From assembly GCF_019279795.1 (NCBI RefSeq), contig NC_056731.1, forward strand, positions 859,894,999 through 859,958,998: a stretch of DNA of 64,000 nt. The letters are read 5' to 3'. Shown here piece after piece: positions 45,937 to 56,462 of the stretch (position 1 is its first letter; each line of letters starts with the position of its first letter). The notes beneath the pieces are model-generated. The model was given only the letters and a program-made list of their open reading frames with translations. It was not told the origin of the DNA and ran no database searches. The stretch comes from Protopterus annectens (Eukaryota > Chordata > Ceratodontiformes > Protopteridae). A program made the translations under genes and the position numbers.

Positions 45937-46155
45937 CCTAATCCAATTCAAGTGCAACTTAGACAATTGGATGGGAAACCAGAAATTCATCCCTGGTTTG
46001 GCACTTATGTCTCTGATGCAAACAGGTAACCTGTAAATGGTTCATCTCCCAGGCCCATGCTTACACTTATCAAGGGTATCAGAACTTATCAGAGATTTGG
46101 GATGCATGGCTAGGTTTAAAAATGCCTTTGTGGTCATTAGCCTAGTAAACACCTG
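45937..46155 (+). mobile_element. CR1-like LINE 3' tail
   Basis: TTAGACAATTGGATGGGAAA, ATGCATGGCTAGGTTTAAAA and the end TAGCCTAGTAAACACCTGTGAGCC match the 3' ends at 36350-36490 and (reverse) 58099-58330. It carries no useful coding sequence. It may be the tail of the SINE just upstream. Confidence 0.65.
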
Positions 46156-46164
46156 TGAGCCTAA

Positions 46165-46340
46165 ATTATTTTTTTGACCTGAGATATAAAATCTGAATTG
46201 CCTAGACAAAGTAAGCCGTTGTTAAGTTTAATTCTGGTGGCTGCCAAAAAAGCAATTACTAAAAAACAGATATCAAAATCTAAACCAGCTATACTTGAAG
46301 TATTGAATATTGGAACAAAGATAAGAACAGGAAGTGGGAT
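46165..46340 (+). mobile_element. L1 tail, part 1 of 3
   Basis: Encodes the L1 ORF2 end LLSLILVAAKKAITKKQ, matching 12380 and the minus strand at 7270. The copy continues at 48296-48438 and 51668-51783 after two insertions. Confidence 0.75.
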
Positions 46341-48295
46341 CTTTATTTATTTATTTTATTTTACATTTATTAACTGGGAAAATCCAACTGGACCAGGTCC
46401 ATTTTCAGTGGATGCCCGGGGAGGAAAGCTACATAATTAACATATAGTAAGTAGTTAAGACAACGAGAAATACAAAGAATGAAAAAGACAACAGATTAAT
46501 TACAAACAGAGACAATCAAGATTGGCTATCTATAGTTCACTGGCATTGCAGAAATTAAATATTGTTAGATAAACAGTTACATACAAGTACAATAACATGA
46601 CTGAAAATGCTATTTTTACATAGCAGTTACATACAATTTAAATATTTTACATTTTGCTACTAAAGAGGGCAGTGAGACAAATACAATGACCAAAGCAGCT
46701 TATTATAAGAAGTGTATAAATATATTTATGAGAATAGTGTGGCTTAGAATTAGAGTTGTATAGAGGAAGAGAAGAAAAGTCAAGAGAGATTGTCATGTAA
46801 TACATGGGCAGATCCAGGTTTCCCTAAGATGTGGTTTGAGTAATTTTTTGAATTGCGTATTTGTAGTCATAGAGGTTATATTAGTGGGGAGGTTATTCCA
46901 TTTTTAGCTATGGTATGGGAGTATAGGGCTTTGCCAGCAGTATTGTTGTCAGTTGTAGTACTGAGGAGAGGTTTATTAGATGAGCATAGAGTGCGAGTAG
47001 TAGAGTAAGAGGTTAGTAGCTGCTTTAGTGCTGGAGTTTTCTCTGGGTAGCTCATGATGTTAAAGGCACAAGTCAGTTGTTGGTAAGTTAGTAAGTGAGG
47101 AAATTCAAGACATTGAATTTCTTTTAGTACATGGCAGTGATGGGTTCTAAAGAGTGAGTTGTTGGCAAATTTGGCAATTTTGTTATAACATGATTCTAAC
47201 ATATTCAGATCTGTTTTTCTAATATGGGTTAGGATTAGCACTGCATATGTAAGTGTTGATAAGAGGGGAGTTTGAGCTAGGGTAATTCTTGCTTTATCTG
47301 TGAGAAAGTTTTTGTGTCTATAAAGGGTTCCCATTTTTTGTAAACTTTCTGGATGGTTTGTGCTATGTGAATATCAAAAGATAGGTTATTATCTATTTCT
47401 ACCCCTAGGAGTTTTGTATGGGTTGATGGAGAAATGATAGTGCAATTTCTGGATGAGGTAGAGAAAGTTAGGGGAGTAGTTTTTGTCTTATTAGGGGTAA
47501 ACCAGAGTAATTTGGTTTTATTGGGGTTGAGGATGAGTTGGATGTCAGTGATCCAACTTTCAATAGCAGCGAATGATTCTTGGACCGGTTTTTATAGGGT
47601 GGTGACGGATGGGGCTGCGCAGATGAGTGTTGAATCATCTGCATACTGAATTAGTGTGGCTTGTTCGGAGGAGGTATGGAGAATGTTTGTGAGAATAGAG
47701 AAAAGTAGTGGGCCCAATATTGAGCCTTGTGTTACTTCTGTAGACTTAGGGAGAGGAGGAGATACTTCATTTTGCCATTGAACAGCTTGTTGTCTATCTG
47801 ATAAGTAGCTTCTAAACCAGGAAATAGTAGGGGAAGCAAAGGATAATGAGTAAAGAGCATGTAGTAGTTTGGGGTGTGAGGCCATGTCAAATGCTGTGGA
47901 GAGGTCTAATAAAATAGCAGATACAGTTATTATTATTTCTGTGATGATTAACTTGATTGGTAAAGGAGAGAAGGGCAGTAGTTGTGCAATGGTGAGGGCA
48001 GACTCCATGTTGAGTGGAGGAGAGTAGATTGTGTGAGCTCAAGAATTGCATGACTTGCGAGTGTATACATTTCTCAACGAGCTTAGATAGGGGAGAAAGA
48101 ATAGCTATAGGCCAGTAATTGGAAAAATCATAGGATTTTCCACCTTTGTGAAGAGGTATAATGTAAGATATTTTCCATAGTTGTGGTACATAAGCTTCCT
48201 GAATGGACCTGTTTATTAGGATTGAGACTGGGTATGATAGGGAATCAGCTACTATTTTCAGAAAGTTAGCAGGTATACCGTCTGCTGCAAGTGTG
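46341..48295 (-). mobile_element. Jockey-superfamily LINE inserted in the L1 tail
   Basis: Same family as 23626-25320. The (TTTA)n 3' end and the tail TTTTCAGTGGATGCCCGGGG lie on the left. 5' truncated near 48295, where L1 sequence resumes with TTAGGAAAAGGATGACC. Confidence 0.75.
46876..48290 (-). pseudogene. LINE reverse transcriptase relic, second copy
   Basis: The upstream frame (48008-47592) reads ILLDLSTAFDMASHPKLLHA, then STEVTQGSILGPLLFSILTN and TLIQYADDSTLICAAP, so YADD is intact while the usual GVPQG reads EVTQG. The downstream frame (47334-46876) is the C-terminal region with CYNKIAKFANNSLFRTHHC, parallel to LENCYNKISKFATKSRN in the other copy. Two or more frame breaks lie between 47334 and 47592. 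Sequence further upstream to 48290 still resembles RT start blocks in broken frames. Confidence 0.75.
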
Positions 48296-48438
48296 GTTAG
48301 GAAAAGGATGACCTATACAAAATGGAAATTGTGGGAACAATGCATGCAGAAAATTGTTTTGGAGGAGGAGTGAGATTTAAGAGAAGCAGGAATTGAATAT
48401 CTTATGTAATGTTGCTTAGATTATACATCCCATATATT
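48296..48438 (+). mobile_element. L1 tail, part 2 of 3
   Basis: Contains ATGGAAATTGTGGGAACAAT and TAATGTTGCTTAGATTATAC, matching 12515-12535 and 12812-12832. CR1 interrupts it at about 48440. Confidence 0.7.
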
Positions 48439-48441
48439 GTT

Positions 48442-48776
48442 TTATGGACTATATGAAGAGAGACATGATTGAACTCGCTGAATATGTGTCCCAGGCAGGT
48501 ATATCCCTAGCCTTAAGCAGCATTCTACCATCACCCAGAATGATGTCTCAATACAAACAGAAAATGATCGACTTTAACAATTGGCTTAGTTTCTGGTGTC
48601 ATTTCAGGGGGATCCAGTACTTGGCAGCCTGGGAAGATGTGATCAAGAGACCACGATGCTTTGCCAGAGATGGCCTGCATTTGTTTCACTTGGGCTTCTG
48701 GCTTCTGGCAAATGCTTTTGCCTCCCCTATAGTGCCTTTTTTAGGAAGAGTGATGAGGTTAAAACTACCAACATAA
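48442..48776 (+). pseudogene. CR1 ORF1, C-terminal esterase-like part
   Basis: A 110-codon open frame. LALSSILPSPRM, then FNNWLSFWCHFRGIQYL and CFARDGLHLFHLGFWLLANA. The D-G-L-H block corresponds to the last catalytic block of SGNH/GDSL esterases, which are known in ORF1 of CR1 elements. The N-terminal part, with the catalytic serine, is lost by 5' truncation, so the fragment cannot be active. The frame ends at 48776, overlapping the start of ORF2 sequence. Confidence 0.65.
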
Positions 48777-49492
48777 AAATTTCAACAAAACGCAAAGTAA
48801 AGGTCATGCTGCTAAATGCTAGGAGTCTAAACATGAAACTGCACTTGTTCTTAACCCTGGAAAATACTGATGTCTGCTTAGTCACAGAAACCTGGTTCAA
48901 AGCTGCAGAGAACACCCCAGCCTTACCTGGTTACTCATCCTGTCATACATTCAGACCCCAAAATGTGGGCAGTAAAGCCAAAGGAGGTGGAGTTTCAATA
49001 TATATTAAAGACATACACACCTCCAAGGTGGTCAAACAGTATGACGCACAGGAGACACTCCAGCTGCAGTTAACCATTAATAAGACCCCTATACAAATCA
49101 TAGCTAGCTACCAGCCCCCAAATCTGACTCAAGATGCCCAATCCACCTATCTGGACCTCTTTGAATCTGTAAAGATTCAACCCTTTACCCTGATCCTGGG
49201 TGACTTTAACTACTCAAACATAGATTGGAAGAACTACTCATGCCATAACACAAATGCCCAGAGATTCCTCGATTTTGTCAATGCAAATGCCCTGGAACAG
49301 CTAGTTGATACCTCCACAAGAGGTGATAATATCTTGGACTTGGTATTAACCAACATGAGTAACCACTGCAGCATCCCTGCATTATCATCCTCCCTGGTAA
49401 GATCTGACCATAAAGTGATCACTCTCGAAGTCACCATCTCCCCCAACCCCCCTCTAGCTAGTGTTAAACAAAAAAAGCTACTCCAAAGCTGA
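48770..49492 (+). pseudogene. CR1 ORF2 endonuclease domain
   Basis: An uninterrupted APE-type endonuclease domain. VKVMLLNARSLNMKLHLF starts the domain. TDVCLVTETWFK gives the catalytic Glu, then KGGGVSIYIKD, ILGDFNYSNIDW, ILDLVLTNMS and LVRSDHKVITLEV with the catalytic Asp-His pair. The frame is open from upstream (48596) and stops at 49492. RT sequence follows in broken frames. The enzyme would nick target DNA to prime reverse transcription. Confidence 0.8.
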
Positions 49493-49739
49493 TTACAGCC
49501 TCCTGAGGGATGGTATAAACAGCTTCACTGCCCCCTACCCCTCTCTAGAAACAGGTACCGGTTTCCAAAACTACACCAAAGCACTACATGAGCATTTATA
49601 TAGATGCATGGAATCAGGAATACCCAACAGGAGTAAATAATCCTCCGCAAGGAAGAGTAAACCTGTCTGGCGGACATCTGCAATAAATAATCTCTATAAC
49701 AAAAGGAAAAAGTTCCTGTCGAGGACCAAGAAGGAGCAG

Positions 49740-51560
49740 GTGCCCAACTGGAAGCAATCTCTCCTTAGCCTGAACAAGCAAATAAGAACACTAGTGAAAT
49801 ACTCCAAATCAAACTTCGAGTCCAAATTGGCCACATCTACTAGAGACAATCATAAGGTCTTCTGCACATATGTCCGCAATCTCAAAGGAAGCACCCGGAT
49901 CTGTTCAGAATTGGTGGTCAAGGGCACCACATATACAAATACCATATATATAACAAACTTGCTGGCTGACAGATTCACCAAAAACTTGAGCCCTCTGCCC
50001 TCCCATCAGTAAATCAGGACACCCCAGTACCTGCTCCCTTTTCCTTATATCTAGGGAATAGATCATCACTGCTCCCTCAAAGGCAAAAAATACAGCTTCC
50101 ATGGAACGTGATAACATCCCAGGCTGCATCCTACATGAACTTGGGCAGGAACTTGCAGCACCATTAGGTGCCCTATTCAACCATAGCCTAGTTACTAGCT
50201 TTGACCTAGCTGAGTGAAGGACAGCCACTGTCAGCCTTTGCACAAAGGTGGAGCATCCACCGATCCGGGAAGTTATAGACTTATCAGCTTAACTAGATTG
50301 ATCTCCAAGGTCATGGAATGGATTATCATGAACCTTATTAACAAGGACATTGGCAACTTCCAAACACTCGATCCCATACAGTTTGGCTTCGTCAGTCAGA
50401 GGTCATGTCTGTTAAATTTGGTTGACTTCTTTGAGACAAGTCGCCAAAGCCATGGACGAGGGGAAGATGGTGCACACTGCCTACCATGACCTGGCCAAAG
50501 CCATTAACACTATTCCCCACTTGGGCATAATAGATAAACTCTCTCAACTAGGCATCAATCCATATGTTACCACATGGATAGCTAACTTGCTCACTGATAG
50601 AACCCACCTAGTCAAAATAAGGGAACCCACCTCAAGCAGTAGACCTGTAATGAGCGGCATACCCCAGAGTTTGGTCTTGGGACTTCTGTTATTTGGGATA
50701 TACTTTTCTGAGGTGCAGGCCAAAATCAGTGGGCTATGGCTGGCCAGATTTCCAGATAGCTGCAAGCTGGGTGCTGTCATCAGTTCCCCATGGATGTGAA
50801 CATCCTCCAAGAGGGTCTCACCCAAACAAATGACTGGCACCAGAAACATGGCCTCAAGCCTAATACCAAAAACTGCATCATCATCCCCTTTGGGGAGAGT
50901 GACGTCCCCACAAATTATCACATTAGTAACAATGCCTTAAGCATGCAATCAGTCATGAGGGATTTGGGCACCCAAGTTGATAGCAATCTGACTTTTGACA
51001 AAAATGCTGCTTCTGTTGTATGGAAAGCTTTTTATATGATCCACCTCATAAGTAAGGGTATCTCATCTAGGGACAAGGGGATCATAACATCCCTGTATTC
51101 TTCCTTTATAAGGCCCATGATTGAGTACAACTCCCCGTTCAGGATGTACCTCGCAAAGCACAAGCAGCAGATGAAGAGACCACAGAGGTTCCTCACCAGA
51201 AGAATCCAGGGCCTCAAAAATCTACTATACACAGAAAGGCTAAAAGCCCTATACCTCTATTCAGTTTCATACAGACTCCTCAGAGGTGACCTCTGTGACC
51301 TTTGTCTGGCATACAAGGCGATCCAGGAGCCAGCCTTGATTGGACTGCTGCATATCCGCAAGTCAGGCTCATGGCCTCAGCCTGGTCTGTGACATCAATA
51401 GGACTTGTTGGCAGGACAGATTTGTGACCCAGAGACTCCCCCATTTGTGGAATAGACTCCCTCTCCACGTCAAGCAGAGTACCTCTTTACTCCTTTTAAG
51501 CACAACCTGGATAACTGGATGAAAAACATGAAATACATTCCTGGAATTCCACCCGTGTCC
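49740..51560 (+). pseudogene. CR1 ORF2 reverse transcriptase relic
   Basis: Split over frames. 50214-50489 has SYRLISLTRLISKVMEWIIM and QFGFVSQRSCLLNLVDFFE. 50422-50799 has YHDLAKAINTIPHLGIIDKL, GIPQSLVLGLLLFGIYFSEV and LARFPDSCKLGAVI. The last normally reads FADDCK, so the catalytic Asp pair is lost (FPDS). 50790-51392 continues with the thumb (DWHQKHGLKPNTKNC) and the C-terminal region LYTERLKALYLYSVSYRLLR. 51340-51522 gives RTCWQDRFVTQRLPHLWNRL. Inactive because of stops and the changed catalytic block. Confidence 0.8.
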
Positions 51561-51667
51561 CTGCTGGAAAGGGGCATCTGGTGCTGACTTGACCAAACAT
51601 GGACTAAACTCTTGGTTAGGCATATAAGGGCCTCAGGGCCAATAGCCTAGTAACTTCCTATGATCCT

Positions 51668-51783
51668 ATATATCTTATAATGTTTGTAAATATAAACTTG
51701 TTAATGTGGTCTGATTACTTTTATATAAATGCAAGTTTGCCTGTGTCACGAGTGATAATTCAATAAAATTGTTTTAAAAAGAT
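51668..51783 (+). mobile_element. L1 tail, part 3 of 3
   Basis: CTTATAATGTTTGTAAATAT through AGTGATAATTCAATAAAATT and an A-rich end matches the nested L1 3' end at 12850-12960. Confidence 0.75.
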
Positions 51784-52540
51784 AGGTGAATTAGTGGAGA
51801 ATAAGTTCTCTATTGCCAGTGTACAAAGGGAACATTCACAACAGTGGGCAGTATGGAGGTATCAAACTCCTGTCACGTTGCATGAAAGTGTTAGGATGAC
51901 TGAATATGCAGTCACCAGTGTAGTCCCACAGAGCTCTGTGTTGGGTTTGCACCTCTTTGGCATCTATTTCTCAGACGTCCAGGCCAATGTCAACGGCCTC
52001 TGGCTTACCAAGTTTGCAGATGATTGCAATCCTGGAGCAGTCATAGAAACCCCCAAAGATACTAACAGTTTGCAGGAAAGTATAACACAGACAAATGACT
52101 GGTGCTAAGGCCATAGCTTAAAACACAGTGCCAAGAAATACATAATAGTTCCTTTTGAGAAGTCATCCAGCCCAGGGAACTACCGCATCAGTTAAACACT
52201 ACTAAAAGTAGATACAGTAGTCAGGGACTTGGGGACTCGTGTAGATAGCAACTTGGCTTTCAACCAACGTGTCTAAGGTAGTAGGAAAATCATTTTGTGT
52301 CATTGAAATGTAAAAGTACGGGCATGGCATCTAGGACCAGGCAAGTCCTTGTGCCACTACGCTCACCCACATTAGTTCCATTATTGAGTATAAAGTTCCC
52401 TTTCGTATTTACTTGAGTGGACATATGCAACAACTGGAATGTCCACTGGACATTAATCAATATCCTGCCCCTTTACTCTGTTTCCTACAGATTGCTGAAA
52501 AGAAATTTATGCCTGGCATACAAGACATCTTTCATTTTAC
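51784..52540 (+). pseudogene. CR1-like LINE fragment, RT part
   Basis: The frame 51794-52108 reads TSVVPQSSVLGLHLFGIYFS and LWLTKFADDCNPGAVIETP, an RT core with FADD intact, then DTNSLQESITQTNDWC. Degenerate sequence continues to about 52540, ending near KKFMPGIQDIF-like translation. Both ends are truncated. Related to 50640-51290. Confidence 0.7.
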
Positions 52541-54206
52541 AATGAAAAGTAGAGGTAGCAGTGCTGTACCATGAATGAATTACCTTTAGATTACATTTGC
52601 ATTCACATTTTAATTAGATATGTATATGATATTAAATACAGAATTGTTACTGGGATTAGAAGATGAACGCAGAAAAGGCCTTCAGATTATAGTAGGATTC
52701 TGGTAGAGTGATGTTGAAGTGTAAACATTTCATTAATGGAAGCCTGCCTTAACAGTTTAATGCCAAAAATGTACCTCTTCAGTCAAAACTGACCAGTTGT
52801 CAAACTCTTAAGACTGATTAGTTTCATGTCATCAAAATATGCTGGATGTTGCTTTTCAACGGTTGGGTTGTTGATTCCATCAGATAACCAATCGTAGGTA
52901 ATACTCACACCTGTCTTAATGGTATCATAGATCTTCCTCTTAAAATCAGTCGGTTTCTTCTTTGCATCATTAAAATGTTCTAACGAGTATTTTTTATTAA
53001 ACATATTTTCATAATACTGCAGCATGGGTAGTTTTGCAGTTGTTTTGCCTGCGAAAGTTTGCTTTTATCAATGGAAGAAAATGAATACTTAAAAATATTG
53101 TGAACTTGTCTCTGAAAGCAGAAGCTGAACATGGCCACGGGTGCAGTTTTGTTATATCTTAACTTCAACAGACATCTGATGATGCAAGTGTAATATGAGA
53201 ACTCTGCAGTATGTGTTGGCAAAAATAACTTTAAAAATTAAATCTCTGGGAACTTAAAATATTCACTGTGTTGTGCAGATGTCAGCAATGAGGTGTGCTA
53301 AATTATGATCTGTGACTGTACTATTGTTTGAATAAGTGTTACCTGTATAACACTGTCAGTTTGTTGTTCTAGCAGCACTAAAATCACCATTTAGCAAACA
53401 AAGTGATTTTGTGAAGCCATCAGAGAAAGCTGCAAGTCAATATAACAACATTTTATGTAGGTGGCACTGTTCCGGTGATCTGTTAAACGTGGATGATTAA
53501 TTAAAAAAATTATGCCATGTCTTTCTATGAAAAAAGACAATTTTTTTACATCAATAATATGTCTGTTTAAAAAGCAATTAATAAAAAAGTAAAAGAAAAA
53601 TATATAGACATGTAGTAATAAATAAACTTATTTTGATGTACTGTAAAAAGAAACCCCCGACAGTTGCCTATGCATATGTATGTCATTGCAATGCGGTAAT
53701 GATTAACAGTTATCTGGATCACATCAAATGCTATGGGTGATTATGGAAGATTTAGGGATGGTATTTATAAGATTATAAGCTTCAATATAGTATAAGCTTC
53801 AATATAGTATGATATTTGTAAAAAAAAAAAGTAAATCTAAAATGCATATTATTATAATTGGTGATGTACACCAGAATGGTGTGCATTATAACATTTGTTT
53901 TCTGTTTTAGAGCTTGTGCTCCCCACAGATCATGTGATACTCTGATGTTAGAATATGCGTTACTGTAGATTAGTTTCCTTTTGAGCTGTGCTGCTTTCAT
54001 TCTACCACTGGATCTAGTTAATGTTTCAGAATTATAAAGGCATTCTTAAAGCTATAAGACAGGATTTTTAAGTGACAGACTGAAGATGTGTGCAGGAGAG
54101 TTACTGAGAGTATGGCTAGCTAATTTTAAACTTTTGGGGCGAAACTCTGGATTATAGCCTGTGTCCGTGTTTTCAAAGAGTTTTTGTATCTTGTTTTTTG
54201 ATAATG
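52541..54206. other. Unassigned AT-rich stretch
   Basis: No known element. The minus-strand frame at 52783-53060 looks composition-wise like a possible exon (see findings) but matches no family I know. Confidence 0.4.
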
Positions 54207-54640
54207 ACTGTGACGCCCTCCTCTGGGCCAGTAAATCAAGAAGCCTCAGTCCTCACCACTGACACCAGTGAGGGACTTTCACTTGGAACAAAGATAGATA
54301 CACACAGTATTTCCAGATATGGCTCTCTGCACCAAACAGAATTTCCCTTAAGAGCACATAGGGAACACACTCAGTCCTGGGGCTGGGTTTCTCTCTCTCT
54401 CTCTTTCTCTGCTATGTCTCCAGACCCCAGATAAGACTCCCCACTGGCACAGCTGTAGAGTTCAGTCCTCAGCTGAGTGTTCCAAGCCAAGTCCTCCCCC
54501 ACCCTCTCTGTGAAACCAGTGCTCTCTGTCCCTACCATATTACTGGTATCTAGACATAGGCTGTTTCTCTCTTAGCAGTGGCTGTTTTCCATCCACTAAG
54601 ATAGGATTTAAACTCCAGTGATAGTCTGGTACCCCTCTTA
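54207..54640 (-). mobile_element. LTR, minus orientation (3' LTR of the gag-only element)
   Basis: The minus-strand end is GGCCCAGAGGAGGGCGTCACA minus its first base, ending in CA. Internal landmarks are CACTGGTTTCACAGAGAGGG, ACTTGGCTTGGAACACTCAG and TGCTCTTAAGGGAAATTCTG. It abuts the gag zinc-knuckle region with no pol in between. The left border at 54207 (TGTGACGCC on the plus strand) is clear; the inner border is approximate. Confidence 0.7.
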
Positions 54641-54802
54641 TCTCCAGACAACTTACCACAGACATACTGTTATTCTCACTTGCTGGCTCCCCCACTTTTG
54701 TTCCCCAGCTTGCTTCTGTAAACATCTGTATTCTACATGGCCCCACTGGTTGCACTTAAAACATCTAACCATCGATCCTGGTCAAGTACCTGAACTAGTG
54801 GC

Positions 54803-55252
54803 TCATACCTCTCAACTGTACAGATTTTCGCCGAATGCCCAGATTTTTACCTCATATTATTGGTCCATGTTGGGCATCGAGCTGGCACCTCGGCACCATA
54901 AAAATCTACTGCCAATCATTAGCGGACCGGAGTTCTACTGTGGTGAACCCTAACTAACAAAAGCTGACAGAAGAAGAAGATTATTGGTCCATTTCTCTTA
55001 AAATTGTGGTTTTCTGGCAAATCAGTTGCAAATTATTAAAGATTGAAGTCAGAAAATAATGAGAGACATTTGAGTTTCTGAATTCATACCCTTCAGAAAA
55101 TCCATGCTAATGCAAATCCTGTTATTGCATCAATTGTCTAGGTTTGTAAGCACAATATTTTAAATTGTCCCTATTTTTGGGCCTTTATCCCCCCCCCCCC
55201 CATTATTTATGGCTTTGTCCAGATTTCATGCTCCAAGAGATTGAGAGGTATA
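54803..55252. mobile_element. MITE-like TIR element, copy 6, carrying a SINE
   Basis: Reverse orientation relative to copy 1. The left terminus ATACCTCTCAACTGTACAGA and right terminus (complement) ATACCTCTCAATCTCTTGGA are the best-preserved ends of the family. Landmarks are TTTTCTGGCAAATCAGTTGC and a C-run before ATTATTTATGG. A 111-bp SINE insertion lies at 54869-54979. Confidence 0.75.
54869..54979 (+). mobile_element. Short SINE with 13-bp target-site duplications
   Basis: Flanked by ATTATTGGTCCAT at 54856-54868 and 54980-54992, an exact duplication. It contains ATCTACTGCCAATCATTAGC, GAGTTCTACTGTGGTGAACC and the tail GACAGAAGAAGAAG. It matches the 3' part of the SINE at 33100-33365, so it is a 5'-truncated copy. 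Confidence 0.8.
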
Positions 55253-56229
55253 AGTGGCTTCCCCTGTTACTGGTGGACTCTGTTGGGGTTATTAAGGCTG
55301 CCACCATGGGTTCCCTTATATCCATGTGCAGTACTGGGTATTCCCTTCTTATGCAATGATGCCCTACTCCCCACCTCATCTACAGAGTTACACTCCCAGT
55401 CTGCCAAACATATCCTCTTGTCCTCAGGCAAAGTGCTAAGGGCTTGTTCCCTCACCAAAAGGTCTGCCAGCCTTTCAAAAGTGGTGATCTGACACCCACT
55501 CACCCACCTATGAAAATAAGTGCTTAACTCAGCAATATAATCACATACACATTCATCTGCCTTGTGTCTGTGCTCATAAAACATTTTTCTGCAAGCTTGA
55601 GGTGTTAACTTAAAACATCCCAATAAACATTGTTTAACTTTATCATAGTTTAAACAATAAATCAGTATTATACTGTTTGCATAATCTTTCAACTGTATGA
55701 ATAAAATTTACATAATTTTTCAGCTTTATGAATAAAACTATCAAAGTTATCACCATCTGTAAACTGTGGAAGAAATTTACTGACCCTTATTGCTTCTGTG
55801 GTTCAGTTAGTCCCTTACCCATTACCTCAATGACCCTGACAAAGAGTCAGTATCTCCTTCTCGTATTGGCACTGTTTCTCATTTGGCCTCCAAATGTCGC
55901 AGTCTTTATGCTGATTCTAACTCCATATATTTTGCCTGCTGCAGTCTCTTTGCTGAGTCTAATTCCAAATGTTTGGCCTGCAGTTCAAGTCTCTCTAACT
56001 CCAGAAGGGCTTTTAAGTCCTCTGAGGAAAAGGTGAACTGTCCTTTTTCTGAGGGCTACAAATCCCCATCACTAGAGTGGTTATCCTGCTGGTTGCTGGT
56101 CTGGGCTAGAGCTTTGACTAAGGCCAAAATCATTTGCTCTTTAGTCAGGTTGGCATGCAGCAGTCCTTTGGCTTCACACACCTTGGCCAACTGGCTCTTT
56201 GTCAGCTTGCAATAATCCTCAGCTGACAT

Positions 56230-56435
56230 CTTTCCCTGACTAAACTAAACTAACAACATAAATAAATAAATAAATAAAATTTTATTGAAAAGGAAACTCT
56301 GTATGGTTACCTTGTGGCTGCTGAGAGTACACACACCTTCAGTGACAACTGCCTACAGGCTATAGAAGTTCAGTTAATATCCCCACCACTGCTCACCAAT
56401 ATATGATGCCCCTCATCTGGGCCAGTAATCAAGGA
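56230..56435 (-). other. Leader of the gag-only LTR element
   Basis: Untranslated sequence between the primer-binding-like site and the gag start, read on the minus strand. It includes a (TTTA)n run at about 56258-56280. A second, diverged copy of the LTR end and primer site lies at 56395-56435. Confidence 0.5.
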
Positions 56436-56461
56436 CCCTCAATCCCACCACTGCCACCAAT
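56436..56461 (-). promoter_or_regulatory. Primer-binding-site-like sequence
   Basis: The minus strand reads TTGGTGGCAGTGGTGGGATT, directly after the LTR end TGTCACA. A TGGTGGCAGxGGTGGGA motif in this position is typical of LTR-element primer sites. A second, diverged copy (TTGGTGAGCAGTGGTGGGG) lies at about 56385-56404. Confidence 0.5.
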
Positions 56462-56462
56462 A

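Larger units (their letters stand above)
48440..51667 (+). mobile_element. CR1-like LINE, 3.2 kb, inserted in the L1 tail
   Basis: Starts inside ORF1 (5' truncated), continues through ORF2 endonuclease and RT, and ends with a 3' UTR containing GGGCCAATAGCCTAGTAAC and a CCTATGAT-type terminal repeat. L1 3' UTR sequence flanks both sides. Confidence 0.8.
54641..56229 (-). pseudogene. LTR-retrotransposon gag relic (SCAN-like, with zinc knuckle)
   Basis: Minus-strand start codon at 56229-56227, beginning MSAEDYCKLTKSQLAKVCEA, then LTKEQMILALVKALA, a SAP-like N-terminal segment. A Glu/Leu-rich coiled-coil-like part follows near 56000. 55692-55267 is an open frame with NYDKVKQCLLGCFKLTPQAC, FHRWVSGCQITTFERLADLL and REQALSTLPED, the SCAN-like capsid pattern of Gmr1-type Gypsy gag. 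A CCHC knuckle, CFKCNQWGHVEYRC, lies at about 54756-54715. A MITE (54803-55252) splits capsid from knuckle. No pol was found. Broken by stops. Confidence 0.7.
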
